Assembly (NCBI RefSeq): GCF_022346605.1
Contig: NZ_JAKRNT010000004.1
Coordinates: 186,001-250,000, forward strand
Length of the DNA: 64,000 bases
DNA from: Sporosarcina sp. ACRSL
Lineage (GTDB): Bacteria > Bacillota > Bacilli > Bacillales_A > Planococcaceae
Direction of reading: 5' to 3'
Shown here: piece after piece, positions 25,849 to 33,851 of the stretch
Layout: each line of letters starts with the position of its first letter
Numbering within the stretch: position 1 is the stretch's first letter
Translations under genes and position numbers: made by a program
The notes under the pieces: model-generated
Databases searched by the model: none
Seen by the model: the letters and a program-made list of their open reading frames with translations, nothing else
What the model was told of the DNA's origin: nothing

Positions 25849-26529
25849 TTGGAGAGGATTTTGCAATTACATGAAGATTTTTATTATCGTTTGAAGAGGG
25901 AGAAAGCTGTGATAAATTCTCTTTCAGCTGAGGGTATTGAGATCTTGGATGGATTCATTGAGCAGGTGGACTTGGTTCATCGTTTTTATAAGGAGAAGTA
26001 CAAGAATGATAGCAAGCGCATTGTTTTATGCGGAATTAATCCTGGCAGGAGAGGAGCAGGGAAAACTGGGATTCCTTTCATTGATTTTAAAAGTGCTTCT
26101 GACTTGTTAACGGATGTTAATCAGAATGATATGGAAAATAGCGCGCAATTTATTATGTCAATCATTGAAGAAATCGGCGAGCAAGAGTTCTTTGACCACG
26201 TTTATATGACGAATATTTCATGGTACGGTTTTACGAAGAAAGACAAAAACTTAAACTATTATAAACTGCCATTGCCATTGCAAAAGGTCTTCACAGCCTC
26301 TTTTATTGAGGAGATGGATATTTTACAGCCTGCGATGATCGTGCCAGTAAGCAAAGAAGTAGAAAAGACATTGAAGAAAATGGTGAAGGATGGGGAGTTA
26401 AAATTCCAAGTAGCTGATAGACTTCCCCATCCGTATTATAGTTCCATCAAAACGAACGAAGCCTCTTGCAGAAAAATGTATATGGATTTAATTCGAGGGT
26501 TTGGGAGTGAACAAAAAGCATTCGTGTGA
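25849..26529 (+). CDS. uracil-DNA glycosylase-superfamily protein, SMUG2-like (DUF4918)
   Basis: A 226-residue enzyme of the UDG fold. The key motif LCGINPGRRGAGKTGIPFIDF near residue 62 corresponds to motif 1 of SMUG-type glycosylases (GMNPG... with a downstream Pro-Phe), and DRLPHPYYSS near the C-terminus corresponds to motif 2 (HPSP/HPS loop). Such enzymes remove uracil or oxidised pyrimidines from DNA. TTG 25849 is chosen because GGGGGAG lies 8 bases upstream; an in-frame ATG at 25762 has no site and would add a poorly conserved extension. Exact base specificity is unknown. Confidence 0.75.
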   Translation: MERILQLHEDFYYRLKREKAVINSLSAEGIEILDGFIEQVDLVHRFYKEKYKNDSKRIVLCGINPGRRGAGKTGIPFIDFKSASDLLTDVNQNDMENSAQFIMSIIEEIGEQEFFDHVYMTNISWYGFTKKDKNLNYYKLPLPLQKVFTASFIEEMDILQPAMIVPVSKEVEKTLKKMVKDGELKFQVADRLPHPYYSSIKTNEASCRKMYMDLIRGFGSEQKAFV

Positions 26530-26571
26530 AACTGAGGAGGTGTCAATATATTTAACATCAAAAACTTCATA

Positions 26572-27198
26572 ATGACTTTAGGAGAGTGGGCAAGCAACAA
26601 GTATAGCAAAGACACCTACACGCCTCAGTACAGCGGTAAGTGGGTGAACCACGGCACTGCCATAGAAGAGGATTGGATATGGGAAGAGAATTTAGAACCA
26701 TTTGAGAACTACTTCATCAATGTCTACAACACTGAAGAGGGTATGTATGTTGCTAAGATAGGTACCTCTGCAGATAATGGCAGTATAGAAACAGTTGAGT
26801 GCGGTGAATACAGATACGTTGATTTTGGACTTCGATTATTATCAGCATACTACAACGCGATAGGTGAGTTTTCCGTAGAGCCGGGATCAGGTTCAGAAGG
26901 CCCTGATTCTTTACCTGTAGATACATTTAGAATGGTGAAGCTTGAGCCAGACTTAGAGCCGATGATTATTAGTAGAAATGGAGTAAGAATAGAATACTAT
27001 AACTGTCCTAAATGTTATAAGTCTAATACATCTGATCGTTGGGATATTACTACCAAGTTAATGATGGGTATCCAAGAAACTGACGAATTTATGTCCTCAT
27101 CTGCTAGTAAAGTGGACCATGAAGAGCTAGAGACTATATTCATCTGTCCTAGTTGTAATGAAGAGATACAAGGGATAGATCTAATTAAAGAAGATTAA
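26572..27198 (+). CDS. hypothetical protein with a C-terminal zinc ribbon
   Basis: A 208-residue protein with a compact N-terminal domain (WASNKYSKDTYTPQYSGKW) and two Cys pairs, CPKC near 142 and CPSC near 196, that should form a zinc ribbon. No family is recognised. The start is uncertain: the only good ribosome binding site (GAGGAGG, about 26534-26540) is far from ATG 26572 but 8 bases from an in-frame ATA at 26548, which would add IFNIKNFI. Either an unusual start or a recent ATG-to-ATA change is possible. A terminator follows at 27208. Confidence 0.65.
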   Translation: MTLGEWASNKYSKDTYTPQYSGKWVNHGTAIEEDWIWEENLEPFENYFINVYNTEEGMYVAKIGTSADNGSIETVECGEYRYVDFGLRLLSAYYNAIGEFSVEPGSGSEGPDSLPVDTFRMVKLEPDLEPMIISRNGVRIEYYNCPKCYKSNTSDRWDITTKLMMGIQETDEFMSSSASKVDHEELETIFICPSCNEEIQGIDLIKED

Positions 27199-27207
27199 AT
27201 AATCAAC

Positions 27208-27250
27208 CAAACAGTCATGGATGACAAATCTCCATGACTGTTTGTCTTTT
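27208..27250 (+). terminator. intrinsic terminator
   Basis: Perfect 14-bp arms CAAACAGTCATGGA and TCCATGACTGTTTG followed by TCTTTT. Confidence 0.88.
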
Positions 27251-27473
27251 TACAATAGTTTATTTCTAGGCTTTAGGTTGTTCGGTTTTCTTTGGCCAGC
27301 CAAAGGAAAAACAATATAACTATTACCTCCTAATCACCCGGTGACTTGGTCAAGTAATCGACTTTTAGATTGTTTTGAAGTTTAACGTATATACGGGTGG
27401 CTCGTTGTTCCGTTATGGACAAAATAAAAGCACACCCTCAGGCATGCTCTCTCCCAATCCACTATTCCCATTT

Positions 27474-27581
27474 CTATTTTTTCATTCTAACATGCCCGCA
27501 ACGGATGCATTTGTTGGAATAGTAGTCCATCCGGTGGTATCCGGATAGCTTGCACATCCATTTCCCCCACAACTTCGACAT
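27474..27581 (-). CDS. 35-residue zinc-ribbon-like small protein
   Basis: A minus-strand frame from ATG 27581 (GAAAGGGG about 8 bases upstream) to the stop at 27474. It reads MSKLWGKWMCKLSGYHRMDY and continues with a CIRCGH motif. The pattern of one Cys near the N-terminus followed by CxxCGH resembles DUF1660-type metal-binding micro-proteins. The assignment is tentative. Confidence 0.5.
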   Translation of the reverse strand: MSKLWGKWMCKLSGYHRMDYYSNKCIRCGHVRMKK

Positions 27582-27996
27582 ACGATACCCCTTTCCTGAA
27601 CGTGACAGTGTGTAAAAAGAAGTGCATTGTGTGAATTATGTGACTTCTATTATATAGCTTGTATACTTAATTACCTATAATAATCGTAAATGAAATATCG
27701 GCATGTTCCGACTGCGCATTTCGACCTAAATCGACAGTGAATTGTCTAAACTATTGCCTAAATGATGGGATACGCGCGTATAAGTCCAGGAAATCGGGTA
27801 TTGTTTAATCATGCGCACGGAATTTACGCAACGTCTGCTGTTTTACCGGGTCTTCGCGTCGAACCGCAGTTAAAGGTGAAAATCGAGCACGGGCCTCACC
27901 GGAAATCATCTGGTGTGCACCAGGAACACTCGAAAAGTCTATGGAGAAGACTCCTCTTTTTGAAAAGAACTATTGAGAAAAGCGGGTGTATGCAGG
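27582..27996. other. intergenic region upstream of the enoyl-CoA hydratase gene
   Basis: No credible gene. From about 27750 the sequence becomes GC-richer and holds an open frame on the plus strand that overlaps the hydratase start in another phase; it lacks a ribosome binding site and looks like decayed coding sequence. Confidence 0.3.
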
Positions 27997-28755
27997 ATGA
28001 AATTTGTTAGTTTAGAAGTCGAAAACCATATAGGAGTTGTAACCTTACACAGGGAACCTATCAATGCAATCACTTTTGATATGTACGAGGAAATCAGAGA
28101 TACGTTTACTGCAATCAATGTAATGGATGATGTGAGGGTCGTTATTTTAAGGGCGGAAGGAAGAATGTTCAGCCCCGGTGGCGATGTGAATGAGTTCAAA
28201 ACATTACAAGACAGATTCTCGGAATATATCGATACGGTAAAGATCAGCATTGATTCCGTATATAATTGCCATGTTCCTGTTGTCGGAGTTATCCATGGTG
28301 CAGCCCTTGGTTCAGGCATGGCATTAGCCGCTTGTTGCGATATCCTCGTTGCTTCTGATGATGCCGTATTTGGAATTCCTGAAATTAAAGTCGGAATTAT
28401 AGGGGCAGGGGAGTTTGCCGATCTTCTTGTACCAAGAAAAGTACTGAACTATATGGCGTTGACTGGAAATCCTATTACAGCACAGGAAATTCAACAATAT
28501 GGAGGGATTCACAAAGTCGTTCCTAGAGAGGAGCTAATGAATGCCGCTCTTGAAGTAGTTGATGAACTTCTCCAGGTGGGCCCGATTGCCTCAAGGTATT
28601 TCAAAGAAGCGCTCCATAGGAATCTGGACGCCCAGTTACTAGAGAAGTCCACACTTGAAGCAAGTTATACGGAAAAGTATGTGGGGACTGCAGATTTTAC
28701 GGAAGCGATCACGGCGTTTCTTGAGAAGAGGAAGCCGGAATATAAAGGGAAATAA
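27997..28755 (+). CDS. enoyl-CoA hydratase/isomerase family protein
   Basis: A 252-residue crotonase-fold enzyme. It has the oxyanion-hole segments REPINAITFDMYEE and MFSPGGDVNEF, GAALGSGMALAACCDI, and the FGIPEIKVGIIGAGE region in which the Glu of the PE pair is usually catalytic. The usual PGxGG motif is replaced by GAGEF, so a divergent reaction (isomerase or other crotonase activity) is possible. The start is set at ATG 27997. It stands alone between a gene-poor stretch and a strong terminator, so no pathway can be inferred from neighbours. Confidence 0.85.
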   Translation: MKFVSLEVENHIGVVTLHREPINAITFDMYEEIRDTFTAINVMDDVRVVILRAEGRMFSPGGDVNEFKTLQDRFSEYIDTVKISIDSVYNCHVPVVGVIHGAALGSGMALAACCDILVASDDAVFGIPEIKVGIIGAGEFADLLVPRKVLNYMALTGNPITAQEIQQYGGIHKVVPREELMNAALEVVDELLQVGPIASRYFKEALHRNLDAQLLEKSTLEASYTEKYVGTADFTEAITAFLEKRKPEYKGK

Positions 28756-28763
28756 TTGAAAAG

Positions 28764-28811
28764 AAGGGCTGTCCAGGGGAGCGGTGAAAACTGACTTTCT
28801 GGACAGCCCTT
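28764..28811 (+). terminator. intrinsic terminator
   Basis: AAGGGCTGTCCAG (28764-28776) pairs with CTGGACAGCCCTT (28799-28811). It follows the enoyl-CoA hydratase gene. Confidence 0.82.
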
Positions 28812-28929
28812 TGTTGATCTAGTGGAAAACTGAAATTTCTGTAATGAACAAATGGAAAATAAGAGGATATTCCCTAAACATGTCAATAGATATATAACGG
28901 GGGAATTTCTATGAAGGGATGAGGGGGAA

Positions 28930-29598
28930 ATGCCGTTTATTCGGGCGGGGGATTTGAATAAGAGGTTTACAATGGAAGGGATCTTTTATCGATTGGATGT
29001 TGGGAGAGTCGATTATGTATGTCGGGGATTGGCGAAGATTGCGCGAAAAGGTGAGGCATGCGAGGAAGCGGATGTCTTGTTTGTCATGGTGAATCCGAGG
29101 TCATGCAAGCCTACAGATGATTTGTATGTTTATCCTCCCTATCAGGATGAGCTTTTCGAGATTCCTATCGTAATGGCAAAGCAGGATCCGACGCAATATC
29201 AATTGATGCGGCTCATGGAGCGCATGAAATGGAATCGGTTGTATATCATCAATTTGTCAGATTTGCGTGCGGGGAATTTAACTGATTAGAGGAAGCAAAG
29301 GGAAACGTTTAGAAGAGCGGGCCGAGGCGAGCATAGTATTTTTTCCGAAGACCGCAGGACAACGATACATCATTTAGTGGCAAATCGGACGAGAGTGATT
29401 GCGGCGTGGGGGAAGAATGAGTTCATTAAAGAAGATGCCGTAAAAGCCCATGGATACCTTTCGAGTTTTTATGATATAGAGTGGCTGCCGGATAAGGTCT
29501 TCCCATATTACCGCCATCCGTACCCGATGTTGAAAGAAAGGTGTATTCAATGGCTGGATGATATGAGTGATGTGTTGATGGGGAAAGTTAAAGCGTGA
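28930..29598 (+). pseudogene. DUF1643 family protein interrupted by one in-frame amber codon
   Basis: The frame from ATG 28930 (GAGGGGG upstream) reads a DUF1643-type N-terminal half: VLFVMVNPRSCKPTDD and LYIINLSDLRAGN. A TAG stands at 29287-29289. The same frame then continues open for over 100 codons to 29598 with the expected second half (EHSIFSEDRR, LVANRTRVIAAWGKNEF). No frameshift is needed, so a single nonsense change, or a sequencing error, interrupts an otherwise intact gene of about 222 codons. DUF1643 proteins have no established function. Confidence 0.75.
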
Positions 29599-29674
29599 GA
29601 TATAATTTGAGGAAGTGACTATTGCAACTTATGCAACAGCATTCGAGGAGGCTGCGGAATTAATTGAATAATAT

Positions 29675-29718
29675 TCCAGACCTTTATGAAATAACTTAAG
29701 GGTCTGGATTTTTTTTTG
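29675..29718 (+). terminator. intrinsic terminator
   Basis: TCCAGACCTT pairs with AAGGGTCTGGA, followed by a run of nine or more T. Confidence 0.9.
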
Positions 29719-30284
29719 AGTAGAATTAGATAGCAGAAGACATAAGGCTCTTAGATTGCAAAACATAATAATCCGGTCACAAAACAAAGAAAGTCGGGAA
29801 AAAAATCACATTCAATCTGAGTCGATAAATTTGATGGTAGTCACCAAAACAGCACTTTTTGAAAAATAATCATTAGCGGGAATCAAAGCTAGTATAACTG
29901 CCAATTCTATGAATGGTGTTTGAACTGTCTTGAGAAAATAGAGAGACACTTGAACTATAAATCAAATGTCACTCTTGAAATCTTGCGCCTCTTGAAGTTG
30001 AAAAACTCCGACTCTGTTTCATTTTAGTAATGATAATCGACAACTATATCCTCAATAGGTATATCAAGTGAAATAAATATATAACATAAAATTTTTGGGA
30101 ATCATTTCTTTGTGATTAATTTTTTTTATTAGTAGGTAAAAATATTTAGATTTCATTATTGAAATTAATTCATTTAAGATAAAGTTGGTGGAATAAACAA
30201 TTGATTTCAAAAATTAACAAATTAATTTAAAGGAGGCTTCATTAATAAACAATTAAACATTATACAAATCATGGGAGGTTTACT
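29719..30284. other. AT-rich intergenic region
   Basis: No credible gene on either strand. The last 100 bases before 30285 contain two good ribosome binding sites (AAAGGAGG at about 30231 and GGGAGG at about 30270); only the second precedes an ATG. The first may belong to a short leader or be a remnant. Confidence 0.4.
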
Positions 30285-31481
30285 ATGCCAAAGAAAAAGA
30301 ACAGTCTGTTTACTGTTATTGATGATTTACAAGATGAACTTATTGCAATAAATAACTTTATTCACGATAACCCTGAAATAGGAAATAATGAATTCAAAGC
30401 GATTGATAAGATTACAAAAAGCTTAAGCATGAACGGATTTGAAATTGAAAAAGGAGTATGTGGTTTGCCTACTGCGTTTATTGCAACGTATGAACATGGA
30501 GAGGGAGGGCCGGTTTTCGGTCTATTGTGTGAATATGATGCTTTGGAAGGTCTAGGACATGCCTGTGGTCATAACCTGCAAGCTCCGACTATTTTAGGAG
30601 CTGCATATTCGTTAATTCAAGAGGTTAAGGATTCTCCTTTTGTTATTAAAGTTATAGGTACTCCAGCTGAAGAAACTACAAGTGGGAAAATACCAATGGC
30701 AGAAGAGGGCCTATTTGATGATTTGGATATCGCTTTAATGATGCATGGTGGAGATCGCACTACTGTGGATGGGAAATCTTTAGCTATTGACTCGCTTGAA
30801 TTTATATTCAGCGGTGTATCTTCACATGCTGCAGTAGCTCCTGAAAAAGGAATCAGTGCATTAGATGGCGTTTTAATGATGTTTAATGGAATTGAATACA
30901 TGAGAGAGCATGTTCGTGATGATGTTAGAATCCATGGAATTATATCTGAAGGAGGCATTGCGCCAAATATAGTTCCTGAACGCGCAGTTGCTAATTTTTT
31001 GGTACGAGCATCAAATCGAACCTATTTGAATGAAATTACAAAACGGGTTTGCGATGTTGCTAAGGGAGCGGCTCTAGCAACAGGTACTGAAGTAATTATT
31101 AATAAAGGAAAATCATTGGAGAACAAGTTGAATGTCCAAAGTCTAAATGACATTCTCTTAGAAAACGCTGTTAAAGCGGGTGCAAAGCAAATAACCCCTC
31201 CGCGAGAAAAGACTGGATCGACTGATTTTAGCATTGTCACGCAGAGAGTGCCTGGAGCTTGTATAAGGGTTGCATACGTTCCCTTTGGTACCCCAAATCA
31301 TACAAAAGAATGGGTGGCAGCAGGCATAACTCCTGCTGCCCATGAAGCAATTATTGCAGGTGCTAAGGCAATAGCTGGTACCCTTTTTGATCTAATGACG
31401 GATGTAGAAAAGCTCAATGTAATTAAAGAGGATTTTCAAACTGCCAAAGCATCTCAAGGATTAGAAGGGGTTTTAAAATGA
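30285..31481 (+). CDS. M20 family amidohydrolase (PM20D2/AbgB-like)
   Basis: A 398-residue cytosolic zinc hydrolase. Metal-binding segments are CEYDALEGLGHACGHNLQ and GTPAEETTSGKIPM; the lid domain (FSGVSSHAAVAPEKGISALD) interrupts the catalytic domain; TGSTDFSIVTQRVPG lies near the C-terminus. This pattern fits amidohydrolases acting on N-acyl amino acids or p-aminobenzoyl-glutamate-like dipeptides. ATG 30285 has GGGAGG upstream. It opens a locus with a C45 protein, a second M20 peptidase and an ABC importer, which supports a role in hydrolysing imported amide or peptide substrates. Confidence 0.88.
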   Translation: MPKKKNSLFTVIDDLQDELIAINNFIHDNPEIGNNEFKAIDKITKSLSMNGFEIEKGVCGLPTAFIATYEHGEGGPVFGLLCEYDALEGLGHACGHNLQAPTILGAAYSLIQEVKDSPFVIKVIGTPAEETTSGKIPMAEEGLFDDLDIALMMHGGDRTTVDGKSLAIDSLEFIFSGVSSHAAVAPEKGISALDGVLMMFNGIEYMREHVRDDVRIHGIISEGGIAPNIVPERAVANFLVRASNRTYLNEITKRVCDVAKGAALATGTEVIINKGKSLENKLNVQSLNDILLENAVKAGAKQITPPREKTGSTDFSIVTQRVPGACIRVAYVPFGTPNHTKEWVAAGITPAAHEAIIAGAKAIAGTLFDLMTDVEKLNVIKEDFQTAKASQGLEGVLK

Positions 31482-31568
31482 CTGAGTGAAAGTAAATAAT
31501 GTTTATTATTCCTTACAACTTTGAGATTTATAACTAAATTACTGTAAATAAATTGAGGGGGAATTATT

Positions 31569-32666
31569 TTGGCAAACTTGAATTCTATAACCAAAAGATC
31601 GACAGAGGCCTTCCCTTTTTACAGATTTTCCGGAACCCATTTCCAAATTGGAGAACAATATGGTGAAGCCTGCAAGGATCTTATTCTAAAGCATCACAAA
31701 TACGCTCTTGAAAAATTAACGAATAAAGTGAATATAGAATCACTTGAGGCTTTGCAAAAAGAAGCTTTAAAGTATCGCCCATACGTACAAGAATATGCTC
31801 CTTTCTTTGATGAAGAAATCCAAGGAATTGCTAAGTCAACTGGATTAACACTTGGAGATGTATATTTTTTACAACTTAGAGCTGAAATATATAATCATTT
31901 TGAGAGTACAGATGAATGTACAACTTTTGCTATTTTGCCAGAAGCGACTAAAAATGGTAATCCTCTTGTTGGTCAAAACGCAGATTTGCCTGAATTTTAT
32001 TCCGAGGTTAGTATTGTTGCAGAATTTGTTCCGGATGAAGGTCCCTCTCAGCTTATGTTAACACCAGCAGGGCAAGTCTCATATATCGGAATAAATAATT
32101 TAGGGCTTGGAGTTTTCGCCAATTTCATTGTGTGTGAAGGCTGGAGGATTGGTTTTCCAAGATATTTACTTTCACGATTAGCCTTAACTAAAACAAATGT
32201 TAGAGAAGCTGTTGATTTGATAGATGGTATATATAGAGCGTCATCTAGAAATTTAATAATGTTAGATAAAACAGGGGATTCCATAGATTTAGAAACTGTT
32301 CCAGAAAGAACTAGTATAATAGAACCGAAAAACGGATTAATTGCACATTCCAACCACTTTATAGCAAGTGAATTATTAAATGAAGAAAGGAAGGTAGGCG
32401 AAGATCTAGAAAACTCAAAAGTTCGATTAAGTCGGATGAGGAGTTTACTAGAAAATAAACATGGTCAACTAAATGTTGAAGAAATGCAGGAGATTTTACG
32501 TGACAGAGAAACAGCACCACACACTTTATGTCGTATGCCTGGTGATTTTGGAGTTGATTCTGTCACTTTCGCTTCAGTTATTGCAGAGCCCTCTAAAGGT
32601 AAAATGCATGTAACAATGGGACCACCTAATCATTTTGAATATAAAACATATAGTTTTACTAAATAA
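31569..32666 (+). CDS. C45 family acyltransferase/amidase (6-aminopenicillanate acyltransferase-like)
   Basis: A 365-residue Ntn-hydrolase-fold protein. The N-terminal part has FSGTHFQIGEQYGEACKD and the segment DECTTFAILP, whose Cys is the candidate nucleophile after autocleavage. GQNADLPEFY and NHFIASELL follow, all typical of the C45 family that includes fungal acyl-CoA:6-APA acyltransferase. Bacterial members are mostly uncharacterised amidases. It starts at TTG 31569 behind GAGGGGG and lies 87 bp after the M20 gene. The pairing suggests deacylation of an N-acylated substrate. It ends at a terminator shared with the convergent LysR gene. Confidence 0.82.
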   Translation: MANLNSITKRSTEAFPFYRFSGTHFQIGEQYGEACKDLILKHHKYALEKLTNKVNIESLEALQKEALKYRPYVQEYAPFFDEEIQGIAKSTGLTLGDVYFLQLRAEIYNHFESTDECTTFAILPEATKNGNPLVGQNADLPEFYSEVSIVAEFVPDEGPSQLMLTPAGQVSYIGINNLGLGVFANFIVCEGWRIGFPRYLLSRLALTKTNVREAVDLIDGIYRASSRNLIMLDKTGDSIDLETVPERTSIIEPKNGLIAHSNHFIASELLNEERKVGEDLENSKVRLSRMRSLLENKHGQLNVEEMQEILRDRETAPHTLCRMPGDFGVDSVTFASVIAEPSKGKMHVTMGPPNHFEYKTYSFTK

Positions 32667-32681
32667 CTCTATTAAGCACTT

Positions 32682-32723
32682 AAAGTTAGAGCAAACCTGA
32701 ATCAAGGTTGCTCTAACTTTTTT
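32682..32723. terminator. bidirectional terminator
   Basis: AAAGTTAGAGCAAACCT pairs with AGGTTGCTCTAACTTT (one bulge) and is followed by a T-run. It separates the C45 gene from the convergent LysR gene. Confidence 0.85.
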
Positions 32724-32783
32724 ATATCCTACCTTAGGAGGCATATCTCTTAATTTGTTTCACACAGTGAATTTTGGAGGTGC

Positions 32784-33707
32784 TTACAACTCAACTTCGG
32801 TTAGTTGATTTTTGCTTGAAGGTAATTTTAAGGACTTAATATAGTCAGTGAATTTATTCACAACTCTAAGTTGAGCATAGTTTTCTTTATACATTAACCA
32901 TGACCTTCTATTTACGGTTTCTCCATTTTTTTTAATTAGATCAACAACATGAAAATCATCATTGTCATTCAAAAAAATCTTCGGGATAAAGGAATACCCC
33001 AGTCCTTGCTCAACCATTACTTTACAAGTGTCATAGCTATCAAAAGACATGGTATTTATCGGGGGCTGATTAAATTTCTCATACCACCAAATTTTTATTT
33101 CATCTTCTAACAAAGTATTTGGTTCGTATTTTTTAGCCCTTGAAGGAGGAAGATATTTAATCCATTGCAAAGACGGAAGTTCATTTAAATCAATTTTTGA
33201 TTTAGAGATGAGTGACATACCATCTTCATTGATTTGATGTTTAAGTCCATCCCAACTGTAATCACCCCTAATAAATGCTACATGAATTTTATCATTATCT
33301 AACATCTCCATTATGTTTGGGCTTTGCCCAGTATTTACGTTAATTAATACTTTGGGGTACATATCTACAAAAGTTTTTAATATGTAAGGAAGGTGATACC
33401 TTGCAAAGATACTTGTTGCTCCAATTTTTAAGGTACCTTGTACTTCAGTGGCCATATTTGTCAGATGGTCTTTAGCATTTTGAATTTCTATTAATATTTT
33501 TTGAGCTACTGACACTAGATATTCACCTTCGGAGGTGAATTTTATTCCTTTACCGCTTTTAATAGCAATTTTCACCCCAAACCTATTCTCAATTTGTTGA
33601 ATTCTATAAGATAAAGCGGGTTGTGTAATATAGAGACGTTCTGCAGCTTTCGTAATTACACGGTCTTCGTAAAGATATTGAAGTATAAGTGCATCCTTTT
33701 CATCCAA
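32784..33707 (-). CDS. LysR family transcriptional regulator
   Basis: A 307-residue LysR protein. The N-terminal winged helix-turn-helix (RVITKAAERLYITQPALSYR, about 15-35) is followed by the effector-binding domain (GTLKIGATSIFARYHLP from about 90). It is divergent from the M20 dipeptidase/ABC operon, and a perfect inverted repeat with the T-N11-A form (33793-33809) lies between them, so it very probably regulates that operon and perhaps the upstream amidohydrolase genes. The effector is unknown. Confidence 0.88.
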   Translation of the reverse strand: MDEKDALILQYLYEDRVITKAAERLYITQPALSYRIQQIENRFGVKIAIKSGKGIKFTSEGEYLVSVAQKILIEIQNAKDHLTNMATEVQGTLKIGATSIFARYHLPYILKTFVDMYPKVLINVNTGQSPNIMEMLDNDKIHVAFIRGDYSWDGLKHQINEDGMSLISKSKIDLNELPSLQWIKYLPPSRAKKYEPNTLLEDEIKIWWYEKFNQPPINTMSFDSYDTCKVMVEQGLGYSFIPKIFLNDNDDFHVVDLIKKNGETVNRRSWLMYKENYAQLRVVNKFTDYIKSLKLPSSKNQLTEVEL

Positions 33708-33792
33708 TTATATTCCCTCCAATTTACCTTCAATAAAATTTTTTTGGTAAGAATCAAAAAAATATCAATTTCACTTATTTTGGATTATAGTC

Positions 33793-33809
33793 TAATATTG
33801 TGAATATTA
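33793..33809. promoter_or_regulatory. candidate LysR operator
   Basis: TAATATT-GTG-AATATTA is a perfect 7-bp inverted repeat fitting the LysR T-N11-A box. It sits between the divergent lysR-type gene and the M20 dipeptidase gene, about 45 bp upstream of the latter start. Confidence 0.6.
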
Positions 33810-33851
33810 ATAGGTTTTTATATTTTCGTTTTTCGGAGGTGGGAGAAGAAA

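Noticed and set aside
27762..28010. 82-codon plus-strand frame before the enoyl-CoA hydratase gene
   Set aside because: It overlaps the hydratase start in a different phase and has no ribosome binding site; composition is not protein-like.
29287..29289. Programmed amber read-through or pyrrolysine insertion in the DUF1643 gene
   Set aside because: There is no sign of a recoding element or of the pyl genes in the window, so a plain nonsense change is the simpler reading.
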